Assembly (NCBI GenBank): GCA_025462735.1
Contig: JAOAPC010000017.1
Span: forward strand, 1 to 64,000
DNA: 64,000 nt
Source of the DNA: Acidobacteriaceae bacterium
GTDB lineage: Bacteria > Acidobacteriota > Terriglobia > Terriglobales > Acidobacteriaceae
Reading direction: 5' to 3'
The notes under the pieces were generated by a model. It searched no databases. It had not been told where the DNA came from and was given only the letters and a program-made list of their open reading frames with translations. Of this stretch, positions 32,553 to 42,644 are shown one piece after another. The position numbers and the translations under genes are program-made. Position 1 is the stretch's first letter. Every line of letters starts with the position of its first letter.

Positions 32553-33965
32553 TTAAATGTCGTAGTACAAAGCGAACTCATAAGGGTGCGGACGTAAGCG
32601 GATAGCGTCCACTTCCTTCGTGCGTTTGTAGTCGATGTAGGTACTGATCAGCTCCTCGGTAAAGACGTCGCCTTTTAGCAAGAAGGCGTGGTCTTTTTCG
32701 AGGGAGTCCAGCGCGTCTTCGAGTGAGCCTGGCATGGATGGAACCTTTGCCAGCTCCTCCGGACCCAAATCGTAAATGTCCTTGTCGAGTGGTTGGCCGG
32801 GATCGATTTTGTTTTCGACGCCGTCCAGTCCTGCCATCAGCATGGCCGCGAACGCCAGGTAAGGATTACAGCTCGGGTCAGGCGGGCGGAACTCAACGCG
32901 CTTGGCTTTCGGCGAGGCCGAGTACATCGGGATACGGCATGCCGCCGAGCGGTTCCGACGCGAATATGCCAGGTTCACCGGAGCTTCGAAACCGGGCACC
33001 AGGCGCTTGTAGGAGTTGGTGGTCGGAGCAATGATCGCAGCCAGCGCCGGGCCGTGCTTGATCAATCCACCGATATACCACAGCGCCATCTGCGAGAGTC
33101 CGGCATAACCATCGCCCGCGAAGAGCGGTTTGCCGCCCTTCCACAGCGACTGGTGAGTGTGCATGCCGCTGCCGTTGTCCTGGAAGATCGGCTTGGGCAT
33201 GAAGGTCACAGTCTTGCCGTACTGGTTGGCCACGTTCTTTACCACGTATTTGTAAAACAGCATGTGGTCGGCGGAGTTGACCAGCGAATCGTACTTGAGA
33301 TCGATTTCCGTCTGGCCGCCGGTTGCGACTTCGTGATGATGGCACTCGACCTCGAGTCCGCACTTTTCCATGGTCATGACCATTTCACTGCGCAGGTCCT
33401 GATAGTGGTCCATGGGTGGCACCGGGAAGTAGCCCTCCTTGTAGCGTGGGCGGTATCCGAGATTGTTGGCCTCGCGCCCCGAATTCCAGCGTCCCTCTTC
33501 CGCGTCGATGAAATAAAAGCCGTGCTGCTCGCGCTGATCGAAGCGAATGTTGTCGAAGATGAAGAATTCGGCTTCGGCTCCGAAGTAGGCGGTATCTGCC
33601 ATGCCGGTGGAGGCAAGATAAAGTTCGGCCTTCTTCGCGATGTAGCGCGGGTCGCGGTCGTAACGCTGTTTGGTGACGGGATCGATTACGTCGCAAACCA
33701 TCACCAGCGTGGGGAGCTCGGTGAAGGGATCCATCATGTGGGTGCTGGGGTCTGGGATCAGTAGCATGTCGCTTTCGTTGATGGCCGCCCAGCCACGAAT
33801 AGACGACCCATCCATGCCGAAGCCTTCTTCGAAGGAATCAGCGCTCAATTGATTGATAGGGTATGAAACGTGCTGCCACAAGCCTGGCAAGTCCGTGAAC
33901 CGGAGATCGAGCAACTTGGCTCCGTTTTTCTTCGCGAACTCCAGAACAGTCTTTGCATCTGCCAT
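32553..33965 (-). CDS. glnA: glutamine synthetase, type I
   Basis: 470 aa dodecameric-type enzyme making glutamine from glutamate, ammonia and ATP. GS signatures: [40 protein letters not shown] and NRSAACRIP. The adenylylation tyrosine motif near the C-terminus is present as [11 protein letters not shown], in agreement with glnE nearby. Cytosolic. It is monocistronic with a strong downstream terminator and divergent from the LysR gene. Confidence 0.96.
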   Translation of the reverse strand: MADAKTVLEFAKKNGAKLLDLRFTDLPGLWQHVSYPINQLSADSFEEGFGMDGSSIRGWAAINESDMLLIPDPSTHMMDPFTELPTLVMVCDVIDPVTKQRYDRDPRYIAKKAELYLASTGMADTAYFGAEAEFFIFDNIRFDQREQHGFYFIDAEEGRWNSGREANNLGYRPRYKEGYFPVPPMDHYQDLRSEMVMTMEKCGLEVECHHHEVATGGQTEIDLKYDSLVNSADHMLFYKYVVKNVANQYGKTVTFMPKPIFQDNGSGMHTHQSLWKGGKPLFAGDGYAGLSQMALWYIGGLIKHGPALAAIIAPTTNSYKRLVPGFEAPVNLAYSRRNRSAACRIPMYSASPKAKRVEFRPPDPSCNPYLAFAAMLMAGLDGVENKIDPGQPLDKDIYDLGPEELAKVPSMPGSLEDALDSLEKDHAFLLKGDVFTEELISTYIDYKRTKEVDAIRLRPHPYEFALYYDI

Positions 33966-34282
33966 GGAAAAGCTCCTTTAGGAAGTCGGGAGACACTGGT
34001 GAAATTTATCGGGACACACTACTTCAGCCATAACGCGCACAACCAAGACTTTCAGGGAATCTGGAGAATTGTACACCTGCTACAATCGTTCAAACTCGCA
34101 GGTTATCCACAGTCTAGATGCGGTCGAACATGCTAGGAAATTGATTGTTTTTATGGGCTGGATAAGGAGAGGTTATCTTGCCATTGGCACCTAGCACTTG
34201 GCATTCGGTCGTCAACGTTTTCCCGTTCGCCAATTCCGATCTGGATAGCTAAATGCTAAGGGCTAAGTACTAACAGCTTTTT
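33966..34282. other. divergent intergenic region glnA / lysR
   Basis: 317 bp holding both promoters. It has an AT-rich part at about 34060-34110 and a single ttatccaca word (34103-34111). A short repetitive stretch before the LysR start (ctaaatgctaagggctaag) belongs to a simple family also seen near 30117 and 56316. No clear NtrC or sigma-54 site was found. Confidence 0.45.
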
Positions 34283-35191
34283 ATGGATTTCGACCAGCTA
34301 GAAACGTTCATTGAAGTTGCGCGGTTGTTAAGCTTTTCCCGGGCGGCGGAAAAGCGCTTTCGCACCCAGCCGGCGATCTCGTCGCAGATTCGTTCGCTTG
34401 AGGAAGAGGTGGGCGCCAAGCTGCTTGACCGCTCAGGCGGAAAAGTGTCTTTGACGGCCTCCGGCAAGTTGTTTCTGAAATTTTCCGAGGACACGCTCGA
34501 TGCCCGCAAAGCCGCGGTGACCTCGATCGCCGAGACCGAGCGGGTTCCGCGTGGTGAAATCGTGGTGGGCGCGAACGAGGGAACCTGCCTCCACATACTT
34601 CCCGAGGTGTTTGCCGAATTCAAAAAGCAATATCCGGATGTCTCGGTCAACATCAAACGCGCCGACTATTCCAAGGTGCTGGAGTCTGTGATCGACAACT
34701 CCGTCGATTTCGGAGTGATTTCGCTGCCGGTGAACGACACTCGCTTGACCGCAGTCCTTATTCACAAAGATGACCTGGTCGTGATCGCTCCCCCCAAGCA
34801 TCCTCTCGCAAAACTAAAATCGGCCACCGCTGCTGAGATTGCACGATACTCGCTAGTCATGCCGAAAGTTGGTCACACCCGCGATGCCCTCGACGAGCTT
34901 TTCCACCAGCACAAGCTCAAGCCGCGCTACGCGATGGAGCTGGACTCTAGCGAACTGCTGAAGAGATTTGTGGCAGCGGATATGGGGGTAGGATTCATTT
35001 CCCGCTCAAACGTTCAGGAAGATGTGAAGGCCCACGTTCTGGTTACGATTGAATTTGCCGATGCGCAGATACGCCGCGACTTGGCGTTGGTCTTCCGTAA
35101 AGATAAGGCGCTCAGCCGAGCTGCGCTCGCATTTATCGACATTGCAGTGAAGATCAAAACTGCTGAGACGGTGGCGTCGGGCAAACGGTAA
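34283..35191 (+). CDS. LysR-family transcriptional regulator
   Basis: 302 aa. N-terminal winged HTH (MDFDQLETFIEVARLLSFSR with AAEKRFRTQPAISSQIRSLE) and a periplasmic-binding-protein-like effector domain (about 90-290, EIVVGANEGTCLHILPEVF). The effector class (CysB/CbbR-like) cannot be decided. Divergent from glnA, so a role in nitrogen or amino-acid control is possible but not shown. Confidence 0.9.
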   Translation: MDFDQLETFIEVARLLSFSRAAEKRFRTQPAISSQIRSLEEEVGAKLLDRSGGKVSLTASGKLFLKFSEDTLDARKAAVTSIAETERVPRGEIVVGANEGTCLHILPEVFAEFKKQYPDVSVNIKRADYSKVLESVIDNSVDFGVISLPVNDTRLTAVLIHKDDLVVIAPPKHPLAKLKSATAAEIARYSLVMPKVGHTRDALDELFHQHKLKPRYAMELDSSELLKRFVAADMGVGFISRSNVQEDVKAHVLVTIEFADAQIRRDLALVFRKDKALSRAALAFIDIAVKIKTAETVASGKR

Positions 35192-35196
35192 TCCAA

Positions 35197-35787
35197 CTAC
35201 TTCTTGGCAGAAGCCGCGGTCTCCTTTTTGTAAGCGTCTGAGAGCGTTCCCTTGCTTTGCGCGATGGGCAGCAAGGTCGGATAGAACTGAACAAATGTCC
35301 TGTCAACGGCTGCGTGTGCGGCGTGGCAGCTATAACAAGTCGCCTCAAGCGGAACCATTTTCGCCGTTTTAGAGTCATCAAAACCGAAGAATGCCCAATT
35401 GTCGGGGAAGCGCTTTTCATCTTTCACATGAACCTCGAGGCCCATCCTGTCCGTTCCCTGGTAATTTCCCTTCTGGTTGATTGAGCCTTTGCCTTCGGCT
35501 CCCCGAACTTCGAGGACAAGCATAGTCTTGTCCGGCCAGGTGCCGGTCTCAACGAATGACTTGTAGGCTTCGGGATTCACGAAGACATTGTCGAACATGT
35601 GATGGTCGGCCATCTGCATACCCGGGTTATAACTCATGTCAAAGCCGGTGGTCAGATAGATCCACTCGCGGTAGTGCTCGGGAACTTTGAGCTGACCGTC
35701 ACCCGTGTATTCGGGCGCGGACTGGCTGAAAGCAACCGAAGAAGTCAGAATCGCTGTAAGGAGCAATATTGTCTTTTTGTTGAGCAT
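35197..35787 (-). CDS. cytochrome P460-family c-type haem protein
   Basis: About 197 aa from the ATG at 35787, with a signal peptide (KKTILLLTAILTSSVAFSQS). A single haem-binding CYSCH is near residue 155, preceded by the WAFFGFDD region. Together with HYREWIYLTTGFDMSY this fits the cytochrome P460/P460-like family, periplasmic haem proteins linked to hydroxylamine or NO chemistry; many in this group have unknown substrates. Convergent with the LysR gene (5 bp apart). Confidence 0.78.
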   Translation of the reverse strand: MLNKKTILLLTAILTSSVAFSQSAPEYTGDGQLKVPEHYREWIYLTTGFDMSYNPGMQMADHHMFDNVFVNPEAYKSFVETGTWPDKTMLVLEVRGAEGKGSINQKGNYQGTDRMGLEVHVKDEKRFPDNWAFFGFDDSKTAKMVPLEATCYSCHAAHAAVDRTFVQFYPTLLPIAQSKGTLSDAYKKETAASAKK

Positions 35788-35899
35788 GCGGGCAAGTATT
35801 GCAGCACATGGCGTCGTGCACCAGGCCGTTCCCTGCAGCGCGCCGGCGATTGGCTGCATTGTTCGCTTTTAACGCGAGAACTGGAATACGATTTTGAAT

Positions 35900-37000
35900 A
35901 TGGACGTTAGCGCTCCAGGCACTCGCTTGCCACGCTGGTTTTGGATCGCCGCGATTTGGTTCGGCGTTGGACTATTTGACGCGACCCAGACGGTTTTCAC
36001 CATGCGTGCCGAAGGCATGCACCACGCGTGGGCACGGCTGTTCTTCACATTGCTGTTTGCCTGGCTACCGTTAGCGTTGGCTACCCCCGTCATTTTGGCG
36101 CTCGGACGCCGATACCCTCCATGGCAATTGTGGGCGGTCTCTGCTTGGCTTATCCACCTGCTGTCCTGCTGTGCGATTTGTCTGATTGCCAGCGCATGGA
36201 CTGCAAGCTTTGAAGCGCTTCTAAATCCCTGGGCTGATCCCTCCGGCCCAGGAACGTTGTCGCATTTGATATTTTTCAAGTTCCTCAGTGGGTTGATTTC
36301 ATATCTGGTGCTGTATATCGCCGTACTGGGAATCGGGTACGCTCTCGAATCGCGCGAGCGATTGGCGCACCAGCAAACCGAGACTGCACGTCTGAATGAG
36401 CAACTCTCCAAGGCGCAACTCAGTGCTTTGCGGCGGCAATTGGAGCCCCACTTTCTTTTCAATGCGCTGAATTCGATCGCTGGCCTGATTCGCGAGAACA
36501 GGAACGATGCAGCGGTAAACATGATTGCAGGCTTGAGCGATTTTTTGCGCCATGTGGTCGAGGATTCTAACCGGCAAGAAGTACAACTGGGCGAAGAGAT
36601 TCAATACCTACAGAAATATCTCGACATTCAGAAGGTGAGATTTGCGGACCGCCTTGCGCTGACGCTGCAGGTTCCTTCCGAACTCCTGAGGTCTCAGGTT
36701 CCCAGCCTGATTTTGCAGCCGATGGTCGAAAACGCGCTCAAGCATGGAATTTCAAGGCGAGCGCAGGGTGGAGAGATTCGGATTAGCGCGTTTCGTTTAA
36801 ATGGCATGCTCACACTCAAGGTTTATAACGACGGTCCCAGCCTGGCTGCGGATTATGAGGGCACCGGCTCGGGAGTGGGCATATCAAACACGCGCGCCCG
36901 TCTTCGAAGTTTGTATGGAGATTCGTTCGAATTAAAGTTGCAGAATCAGGGTTCGCACGGCGTCGAGGCATCGGTCTCGGTGCCATTCAGGGAGAAGTGA
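35900..37000 (+). CDS. LytS/YehU-type sensor histidine kinase
   Basis: About 366 aa. Four to five transmembrane helices in residues 15-150, a short coiled coil, then the His_kinase domain (PF06580 type) with LRRQLEPHFLFNALNSIAGL carrying the phosphoacceptor His (about 184), and an HATPase domain with MVENALKHGI and GSGVGISNTRARL. This kinase class pairs with LytTR regulators, and such a gene begins directly at the next base. The signal is unknown, probably membrane or cell-envelope related. A TTG two codons upstream is an alternative start. Confidence 0.9.
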   Translation: MDVSAPGTRLPRWFWIAAIWFGVGLFDATQTVFTMRAEGMHHAWARLFFTLLFAWLPLALATPVILALGRRYPPWQLWAVSAWLIHLLSCCAICLIASAWTASFEALLNPWADPSGPGTLSHLIFFKFLSGLISYLVLYIAVLGIGYALESRERLAHQQTETARLNEQLSKAQLSALRRQLEPHFLFNALNSIAGLIRENRNDAAVNMIAGLSDFLRHVVEDSNRQEVQLGEEIQYLQKYLDIQKVRFADRLALTLQVPSELLRSQVPSLILQPMVENALKHGISRRAQGGEIRISAFRLNGMLTLKVYNDGPSLAADYEGTGSGVGISNTRARLRSLYGDSFELKLQNQGSHGVEASVSVPFREK

Positions 37001-37750
37001 TTGGCTCCATCGGAAGCACGGTCCGCGAAAATCCGCGTTCTGGTGGTGGATGATGAACCGCTGGCGCGCAGCAATCTATCGGTGCTGCTGCGTCGCGATC
37101 CGGAAATTGAAATCGTGGGCGAATATGGGTCTGGCACGGACGCGCTGAGGGCGATCCCCGAGAAACAGCCTGACCTGCTCTTTCTGGATGTTCAAATGCC
37201 AGAATGCGACGGTTTCGATGTACTTGAACATCTGGCCCCGAACTTGCCTCCAGCTATCGTTTTCGTGACCGCCTACGATCAATACGCACTGCGGGCGTTC
37301 GAAGCCGGGGCGCTGGACTATCTATTGAAGCCCTTCGACAACGCGCGCTTTTACCGCGCACTCGAACGCGCCAAAGAAAAGCTGAAGGAGAGCAGGAACC
37401 TGCCGCGGCACACCGACCGCCTGGTCATCAAGGGGAGTGGCCATGTTTCGTTTGTCAAAATGTCCGATATCGATTGGATCGAGGCCGCTGATTATTACGC
37501 GTGCCTGCATGTTGGAGCAAAAACACATTTGCTGCGACGCAGCATGGCGGAGCTGGAGCAGGAATTAGACCCAAATGTATTTTGCCGCATCCATCGCTCG
37601 AGTATTGTCAATCTGGATCGCGTAGAAGGGCTGAAGCTCAACCAGGACGGCGACTACGAAGTTTTGCTTGCCAATAGAATCACTCTTCGGCTAAGCCGAG
37701 GTTATCGAAAACAACTGCAGTCAAGATTGGGCGTTCGCGATGTGAGCTGA
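37001..37750 (+). CDS. LytTR-family response regulator
   Basis: 249 aa from a TTG that follows the kinase stop codon without a gap. The receiver domain (VLVVDDEPLAR, phospho-acceptor D63 in LFLDVQMPECDGF, K in YLLKPF) is followed by a LytTR DNA-binding domain (about 145-245, DIDWIEAADYYACLHVG and CRIHRSSIVNLDRVEGL). Cotranscribed with the kinase. Confidence 0.93.
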   Translation: MAPSEARSAKIRVLVVDDEPLARSNLSVLLRRDPEIEIVGEYGSGTDALRAIPEKQPDLLFLDVQMPECDGFDVLEHLAPNLPPAIVFVTAYDQYALRAFEAGALDYLLKPFDNARFYRALERAKEKLKESRNLPRHTDRLVIKGSGHVSFVKMSDIDWIEAADYYACLHVGAKTHLLRRSMAELEQELDPNVFCRIHRSSIVNLDRVEGLKLNQDGDYEVLLANRITLRLSRGYRKQLQSRLGVRDVS

Positions 37751-37824
37751 CGAAGGATTGCTCCACAAGAAATCCCACGAAGACTCTTCGCAACTTCCAT
37801 GCCACGCTGTTGTACAATTCGCCC

Positions 37825-39114
37825 GTGATTGGTCGTAAAATCCGCTTCTTTCCCCTCCTACTGATATCGGCCCTTACAATCGCGCAGACTACCCAGAAAG
37901 CCCAGATCAGCTACAAATTGCTCTCCGTCCATGTGAAGGGACTGGAGCATTTCACCGAAGATCAAGTTGTGGCTGCATCGGGATTGAAGCTGGGCCGGTT
38001 CGCAGGGGAAGAAGAATTCAAGCAGGCAGCCCAAAAGCTGGGTGAGACCGGTATGTTCACGCAGCTGAACTATACCTACAAGTATTCCACCGAGGGATGC
38101 GAGCTGCAGCTGCAAGTAGCGGAGAACGACAAGCTGATCCCGATTGTGTTCGACAACTTTGTGTGGTTTTCGGATGACGAGCTGCTGAGCATGCTTCATG
38201 CGCGAGTCCCACTTTTTAATGGACGGGTTCCGGGCGAAGGCCATCTCACCGACCAGATCGCGGAAGTTCTAAACACAATTCTCGAAGAAAAGAAACTCGC
38301 GGGCAGAGTCGAGTACATGGCTTCGGCTTCACACGATGGTCCGATTGAGGCCTACGACTACAAAGTAGCCATGCACGCGGTCGTGGTCCGCAATATGGAT
38401 TTCCCCGGCGCAACGGCTGAGGAGACTCCCGCGCTGCAGGCCGCGGCAAAGCCGCTTTCGGGGCAAGACTATCTGCGCACAAAGATGCAGGTGCAAGAGC
38501 ATTTTAATTTCCTGCCTGTGTACTACGCCCGCGGGTACTTGAAAGCCCAATTCGCGGAGGCGCAGGCCAAAGTGATCCAGGACGGCGCGCAGACGCAGGT
38601 CGATGTCAGCTTTCCGGTGAGTCCCGGACTTCGCTACAAGGTAACTGATGTGCAATTTGCCGGTAATTTAGTCTTCCCTGCCGAAAAACTGCGGGAGTTA
38701 ATTCACTTGAAGCCGGGCGAGCCGGCAAATTCCGTTGAACTCGCAGACGACCTCCAGCAACTCCATAAGCTGTATGGAACCAAGGGCTATTTGTTCGCCC
38801 ACGTGGAGGCCGTGCCAAACATGGACGACGCAGCCGCGACGGTTGGTTATCAGCTCAACATGATCGAAGAGGAAATGTACCGTATGGGCGAGTTGAGCAT
38901 TGACGGCGTTCCCCCAGAGAACGCAAAAAAGATGTTGGCGCAGTGGCAGATGAAAAAAGGCGATCCTTACGATAGCAGTTATCCGCAAAGGTTCTTTAGT
39001 ATCATGTATCGCGATTTCGGCCTCCATGGGTCTTACGACGTTGCCCCCAAAGAGGCGATTAACCGGCAGGAGAAGACCGTATCGGTGACTCTTCATTTTG
39101 TGCCGAGAGGCTGA
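37825..39114 (+). CDS. POTRA-domain (BamA/outer-membrane assembly-like) protein without a barrel
   Basis: About 429 aa with an N-terminal hydrophobic signal (FFPLLLISALTIAQT). Repeated POTRA-like modules include SVHVKGLEHFTEDQVVAASGLKLG and VTDVQFAGNLVFPAEKLRELIHLKPGE, each with the G-N/L-h-x-F..L pattern. The protein stops after the last module (LHFVPRG) where BamA/TamA proteins would begin the 16-strand barrel, so it is a soluble periplasmic POTRA protein or a truncated one. A GTG start was chosen; a TTG five codons upstream is possible. No Shine-Dalgarno is obvious. Confidence 0.7.
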   Translation: MIGRKIRFFPLLLISALTIAQTTQKAQISYKLLSVHVKGLEHFTEDQVVAASGLKLGRFAGEEEFKQAAQKLGETGMFTQLNYTYKYSTEGCELQLQVAENDKLIPIVFDNFVWFSDDELLSMLHARVPLFNGRVPGEGHLTDQIAEVLNTILEEKKLAGRVEYMASASHDGPIEAYDYKVAMHAVVVRNMDFPGATAEETPALQAAAKPLSGQDYLRTKMQVQEHFNFLPVYYARGYLKAQFAEAQAKVIQDGAQTQVDVSFPVSPGLRYKVTDVQFAGNLVFPAEKLRELIHLKPGEPANSVELADDLQQLHKLYGTKGYLFAHVEAVPNMDDAAATVGYQLNMIEEEMYRMGELSIDGVPPENAKKMLAQWQMKKGDPYDSSYPQRFFSIMYRDFGLHGSYDVAPKEAINRQEKTVSVTLHFVPRG

Positions 39115-39220
39115 GTTGAATTGGGTTGGTTTGGAGTTGTAATTAAAGCATACTTAAGTTCGCGGTTTAAGCATCCATATGTGAACAGTTTCCCAGAAAA
39201 CTTTTCGGAGGTGTTTTGCA

Positions 39221-39553
39221 ATGAGATCGCAGAAATTCAACCTGATAGCTCTTTTATCAATTGCAGTGCTGATTACCGTCGCAGCTTCCAAAACTCAAAC
39301 CTTCACCGGCGAAGTCTCGGATTCGATGTGTGGGGCCAAGCACATGATGGAGAACAAGGCAGACTGCACTCGTGCCTGCATCAGCAAGGGATCGAGCTAT
39401 GCTTTGGTCGTGGGCGACAAGGTTTATAAGCTCAATACCAGTGACAAGGCTGCTTTGGACCAACTGAACACGCTCGCGGGCGAACAAGCTAAGGTTTCTG
39501 GTACGGCTGACGGAGATACGATCGAGGTCAGCAAAGTCATGCCTGCGAAATAG
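39221..39553 (+). CDS. small secreted protein (110 aa)
   Basis: Strong ribosome-binding site (GGAGGTG) before the ATG and a signal peptide (LIALLSIAVLITVAAS). The mature part TQTFTGEVSDSMCGAKHMME with conserved-looking Cys residues (C37, C49, C53) followed by a beta-rich OB-like half (KVSGTADGDTIEVSKVMP) is a pattern common in secreted acidobacterial proteins of unknown function. Confidence 0.7.
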   Translation: MRSQKFNLIALLSIAVLITVAASKTQTFTGEVSDSMCGAKHMMENKADCTRACISKGSSYALVVGDKVYKLNTSDKAALDQLNTLAGEQAKVSGTADGDTIEVSKVMPAK

Positions 39554-39713
39554 CGGATGGGATGAGGTGGCACCGCCTCTCCCTTGTGTTTGCGTCTGAG
39601 AGATGGCGGGGATTGCCTCGTCAATATTTTTTCTCTCAGTTTTCATGTTGCGCGCAGACTCGCTGTGTTATGTTTGACGATTCATTCACTCAAAAACCTG
39701 GAGGATTTCTGAA

Positions 39714-40271
39714 TTGTCCAAAGACATGGTCCCCAAGCGGATCTTCTTCACCAAGGGGGTCGGTAAACACAAAGAGCGCCTGACGTCATTCGAGCTGGCG
39801 CTGCGCGATGCCGGAGTCGCGGCCCAAAACCTGGTCCGGGTTTCTTCCATTTTCCCGCCACAATGCAAGTTGATCTCGCGAGCGCAAGGATTGCCATATT
39901 TGAATCCGGGCGAAGTGGTGTTTTCCGTAGTGGCGGAAAATTCCACCCACGAGCCTCACCGATTGCTCGCGGCCAGCATTGGGGTGGCGATTCCTGCGGA
40001 CCGCAATACCTACGGCTACTTGAGCGAGCACCACTCTTTTGGAGAAACCGAAGATGCTGCCGGAGATTACGCTGAGGAACTTGCGGCCGAGATGCTGGCG
40101 ACAACTTTGAACGTCGAGTTTGATTCCGACCGGTCTTGGGATGAGAAAAAAGAGATCTATCGGATTTCGAACAAGATCGTGCGTACCGCGAATGTCACGC
40201 AATCAGCTGTGGGAGACAAACGAGGATTGTGGACGACGGTGATTGCGGCGGCAATTTTTATTTTTGACTAG
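39714..40271 (+). CDS. pyruvoyl-dependent arginine decarboxylase
   Basis: 185 aa. Converts arginine to agmatine. The self-cleavage site is RVSSIFPP (S44-S45), where the second serine becomes the pyruvoyl group, and the flanking GPGxxxxxxxLP-like pattern is kept in [14 protein letters not shown]. Length matches the family. TTG start with GGAGGA 8 nt upstream. The product agmatine links it to the N-carbamoylputrescine amidase and deoxyhypusine-synthase-like genes within the next 6 kb. Confidence 0.9.
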   Translation: MSKDMVPKRIFFTKGVGKHKERLTSFELALRDAGVAAQNLVRVSSIFPPQCKLISRAQGLPYLNPGEVVFSVVAENSTHEPHRLLAASIGVAIPADRNTYGYLSEHHSFGETEDAAGDYAEELAAEMLATTLNVEFDSDRSWDEKKEIYRISNKIVRTANVTQSAVGDKRGLWTTVIAAAIFIFD

Positions 40272-40332
40272 AAATTGATTTCACTGCTTTCGGGCGCTTC
40301 ACCAGGCACAGTAACGTTACAGGCATGGCTAC

Positions 40333-41490
40333 TTATTGTTGCCGATACGGCAAAAGTTTCCGTAACATCCGGGAGCCATTGCGAAGCAGTTTCGATTTGG
40401 CTGCGTTTCGTTGTACCGCAAGGTAGAGTTGGCCTTCCGCGTACGCGTGTCGGCTGTGATATAGCTCCACTCTCGCCATTCGCTGCTCTGCAATGGCTCC
40501 TGCTTTTTCTTTCTGTGGCGAGGCTCCCATCCCAAAATCAACAACTTGAATACCGTGTCCGAAAGCATAATCGAGTAATGATTCCAGAAGCAGCATCGAC
40601 GGTGAGTATTTCGCTAATAAAGGCGCAAAGCAGGTCGAATAAAGATGCAGGGAGCCCCGGTAACACAAAGAAAACCTGTAAGCGATGGGCCGGCCTCCGC
40701 AGGATAGAATGGAAAGCCAAACCTGGCCTGAAGCAGCACATGTTTTGACGATGTTCTGAAAGAACCTTTGTTGGCCGGCTTCCGCCAGAGGGCTGATGAC
40801 TCCCTTCGATGAGCAGCGCTCTATGTGCATTTTGAAATAACTTTCCAAATGTTCACGAATGTCAACCTCCGTCTTCTTTACATCGAAGGTGACTTCTCCT
40901 GCTTCGGAAATTTTTCTTCTCGCTTTCGCCAAGGTCTTGCTGGCTTGTAGCCCGGAATGCGGATCTGCCGTGAAGGCTGCCTTCGTAAGGCGGCGGATAC
41001 GGAAGGTGGGTTGCATAATCGCGAATAATCCGACCTCGCGTGCAGCCGCAGGCACGTTGCGCGTGAATTCATCATTTTGTCTGATGTTGTCCAGATATAC
41101 GCCGTTCCAAGTAGGTCGCACCGAGCGCAAATAATCGACGAGAGCCCCTGCTACCTGCGATTCAAATCCCGAACATACCAAGCATATTCCGTAATCGGCG
41201 TAGGGCAGACCGGCGAATTCGAGCCACCTTCTGCGGCGCAGAAATTTCCGTCCGCGACGCAACACAAGGGGCACAATGCCGACGATCCTTGAGCTGTGAT
41301 CACGGAATGCAAGCACCTGCACCCCGTTGTTCTCGAAGCTAATAAGATTGGCTTTGGTCCATTCGAAGGTTTCAAACGGAGTTACGTCTTCGCATTGAGA
41401 AAGTAACCGATCCCACGGTTCCCGCAGCGGGTCGCAATCGCTCACCGAAGTCACGACATCCACTCGCAGAGACATGATTGGGTCAGCCAC
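40333..41490 (-). CDS. FemAB/GNAT-like acetyltransferase (BioF2-like)
   Basis: 385 aa with two GNAT-like halves. The C-terminal one (about 200-350) contains HIERCSSKGVISPLAEAG, GGRPIAYRFSLCYRGSLHLY and YSPSMLLLESLLDYAFGHGI, the pattern of Acetyltransf_6 proteins of exopolysaccharide and cell-envelope clusters. The GTG start overlaps the stop of the deacetylase frame, so the two are coupled. A role in acylating an envelope polysaccharide is inferred. A second in-frame ATG is five codons downstream. Confidence 0.75.
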   Translation of the reverse strand: MADPIMSLRVDVVTSVSDCDPLREPWDRLLSQCEDVTPFETFEWTKANLISFENNGVQVLAFRDHSSRIVGIVPLVLRRGRKFLRRRRWLEFAGLPYADYGICLVCSGFESQVAGALVDYLRSVRPTWNGVYLDNIRQNDEFTRNVPAAAREVGLFAIMQPTFRIRRLTKAAFTADPHSGLQASKTLAKARRKISEAGEVTFDVKKTEVDIREHLESYFKMHIERCSSKGVISPLAEAGQQRFFQNIVKTCAASGQVWLSILSCGGRPIAYRFSLCYRGSLHLYSTCFAPLLAKYSPSMLLLESLLDYAFGHGIQVVDFGMGASPQKEKAGAIAEQRMARVELYHSRHAYAEGQLYLAVQRNAAKSKLLRNGSRMLRKLLPYRQQ

Positions 41491-42546
41491 TTCGGCGAAA
41501 AAACGCTTTCAAGGAGTCAGTAGTGCCGGTGATCGTGGCGGCGAATTGGGAGCGAGTCATGTTCCCAATGCCTATTCGAGGCAAGTTGAACGGATCTTTG
41601 TCGCGGTCTACGAAACCTCCCTCGCCTGCAAAGGCAAACAAAAAGCCGCTCTGACGCGCATAGTCACGTTCGCGATCGGTAAAGTCTACGCCGGGAGCGC
41701 CGAACGGGTAAGCGAACGCTCGGATGTCAACACCTGAACTACTTTCGAGTTGCGATTTGCTGGCGGCTATTTCCTTTCCCGCAGCTTCGGCGGATAGAGT
41801 CGATAAAATTGGGTGTGTTACCGTGTGTGCTCCGATTTCGATACCCTCTGCAGCAGTGAGTGTAATTGCTGTTCCGAGAGAAATGAGAATCGTCCGGGGA
41901 ATTCGCGATCAGCACCGAGTTGCAGCTGGGACCGAAGAGACTTCAATTCTTCCCGCTGCTCGGCTTCTTTCAAGCAACGGGAAATGAGAAAGAACCTGCC
42001 GCACGCCTCGGCTCGCTGTTTATCGGTAGTCAGCGGCCAGACCTCGCCATTCCTCAATTTCCAGATAGCGGCGGTTGAAAACATGAGCCGATAGTATGCG
42101 TCTTCGAACCATGTTAGAGTCCGCAGCCCAAGGCTACCCGATACAACGAAACAAATGGCGGGAATGCCTAATTTCGACAAAACCGGAAGAGCAAAATCAA
42201 AGTTATTCGAATGCCCGTCATCGAAAGTGATAAGGACTGGGTACGGCGGCAGAGGAGCTTCTTTCAAAAACCAATCTGCGAACTGCTGGAACGTGATGGG
42301 ATTGTAATACCGGCGCACATACGCGAGCTGCCACTCAAATTCTGTAGTGCTGACTGTCATGCCGAATAACGGATTGTGCTCGGGAAAGCCGGATGGAAGG
42401 ACGTCATGATAGATGAGGACAAGCACGGAATCACGACGATTGCGGCGAAAAAGGTGCACAATTCCGGAACGAAACAGTCCCGTAAACATAAGCTTCTTGA
42501 CGACGTTATACAGGGGATTTTGATACACGAATTCTTTTAGACGCAT
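41483..42546 (-). pseudogene. polysaccharide deacetylase with a frameshift
   Basis: The first frame (to about 41860) encodes the start of a NodB-type deacetylase with LVLIYHDVLPSGF and LITFDDGHSNN (catalytic Asp and metal Asp). It then stops at 41818. The neighbouring frame resumes at once with AAEGIEIGAHTVTHPILS, the metal-binding H-x3-H motif, and runs to a stop at 41483-41485, ending ...FFRRSG. One missing base near 41853-41860 (in cactcactgctgcag) joins both. The gene is either inactivated, or the base was lost in sequencing. The other catalytic motifs are intact. Confidence 0.75.
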
Positions 42547-42644
42547 CTTTTTCCAGGGGTACTAAGGATCCATTTCTGCTGCGTTGGCGTGGGATTTTCC
42601 ACTCCCTCGTCTTACCCGCCGTTTTTGGCTGGTGTGCTGCAGAA

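Noticed and set aside
32793-33764. 323-codon plus-strand frame opposite glnA
   Set aside because: Antisense shadow of glutamine synthetase with no recognisable domain.
34103-34111. Perfect DnaA-box word ttatccaca
   Set aside because: Single copy, no cluster, no AT-rich unwinding region and no dnaA/dnaN nearby; not an origin.
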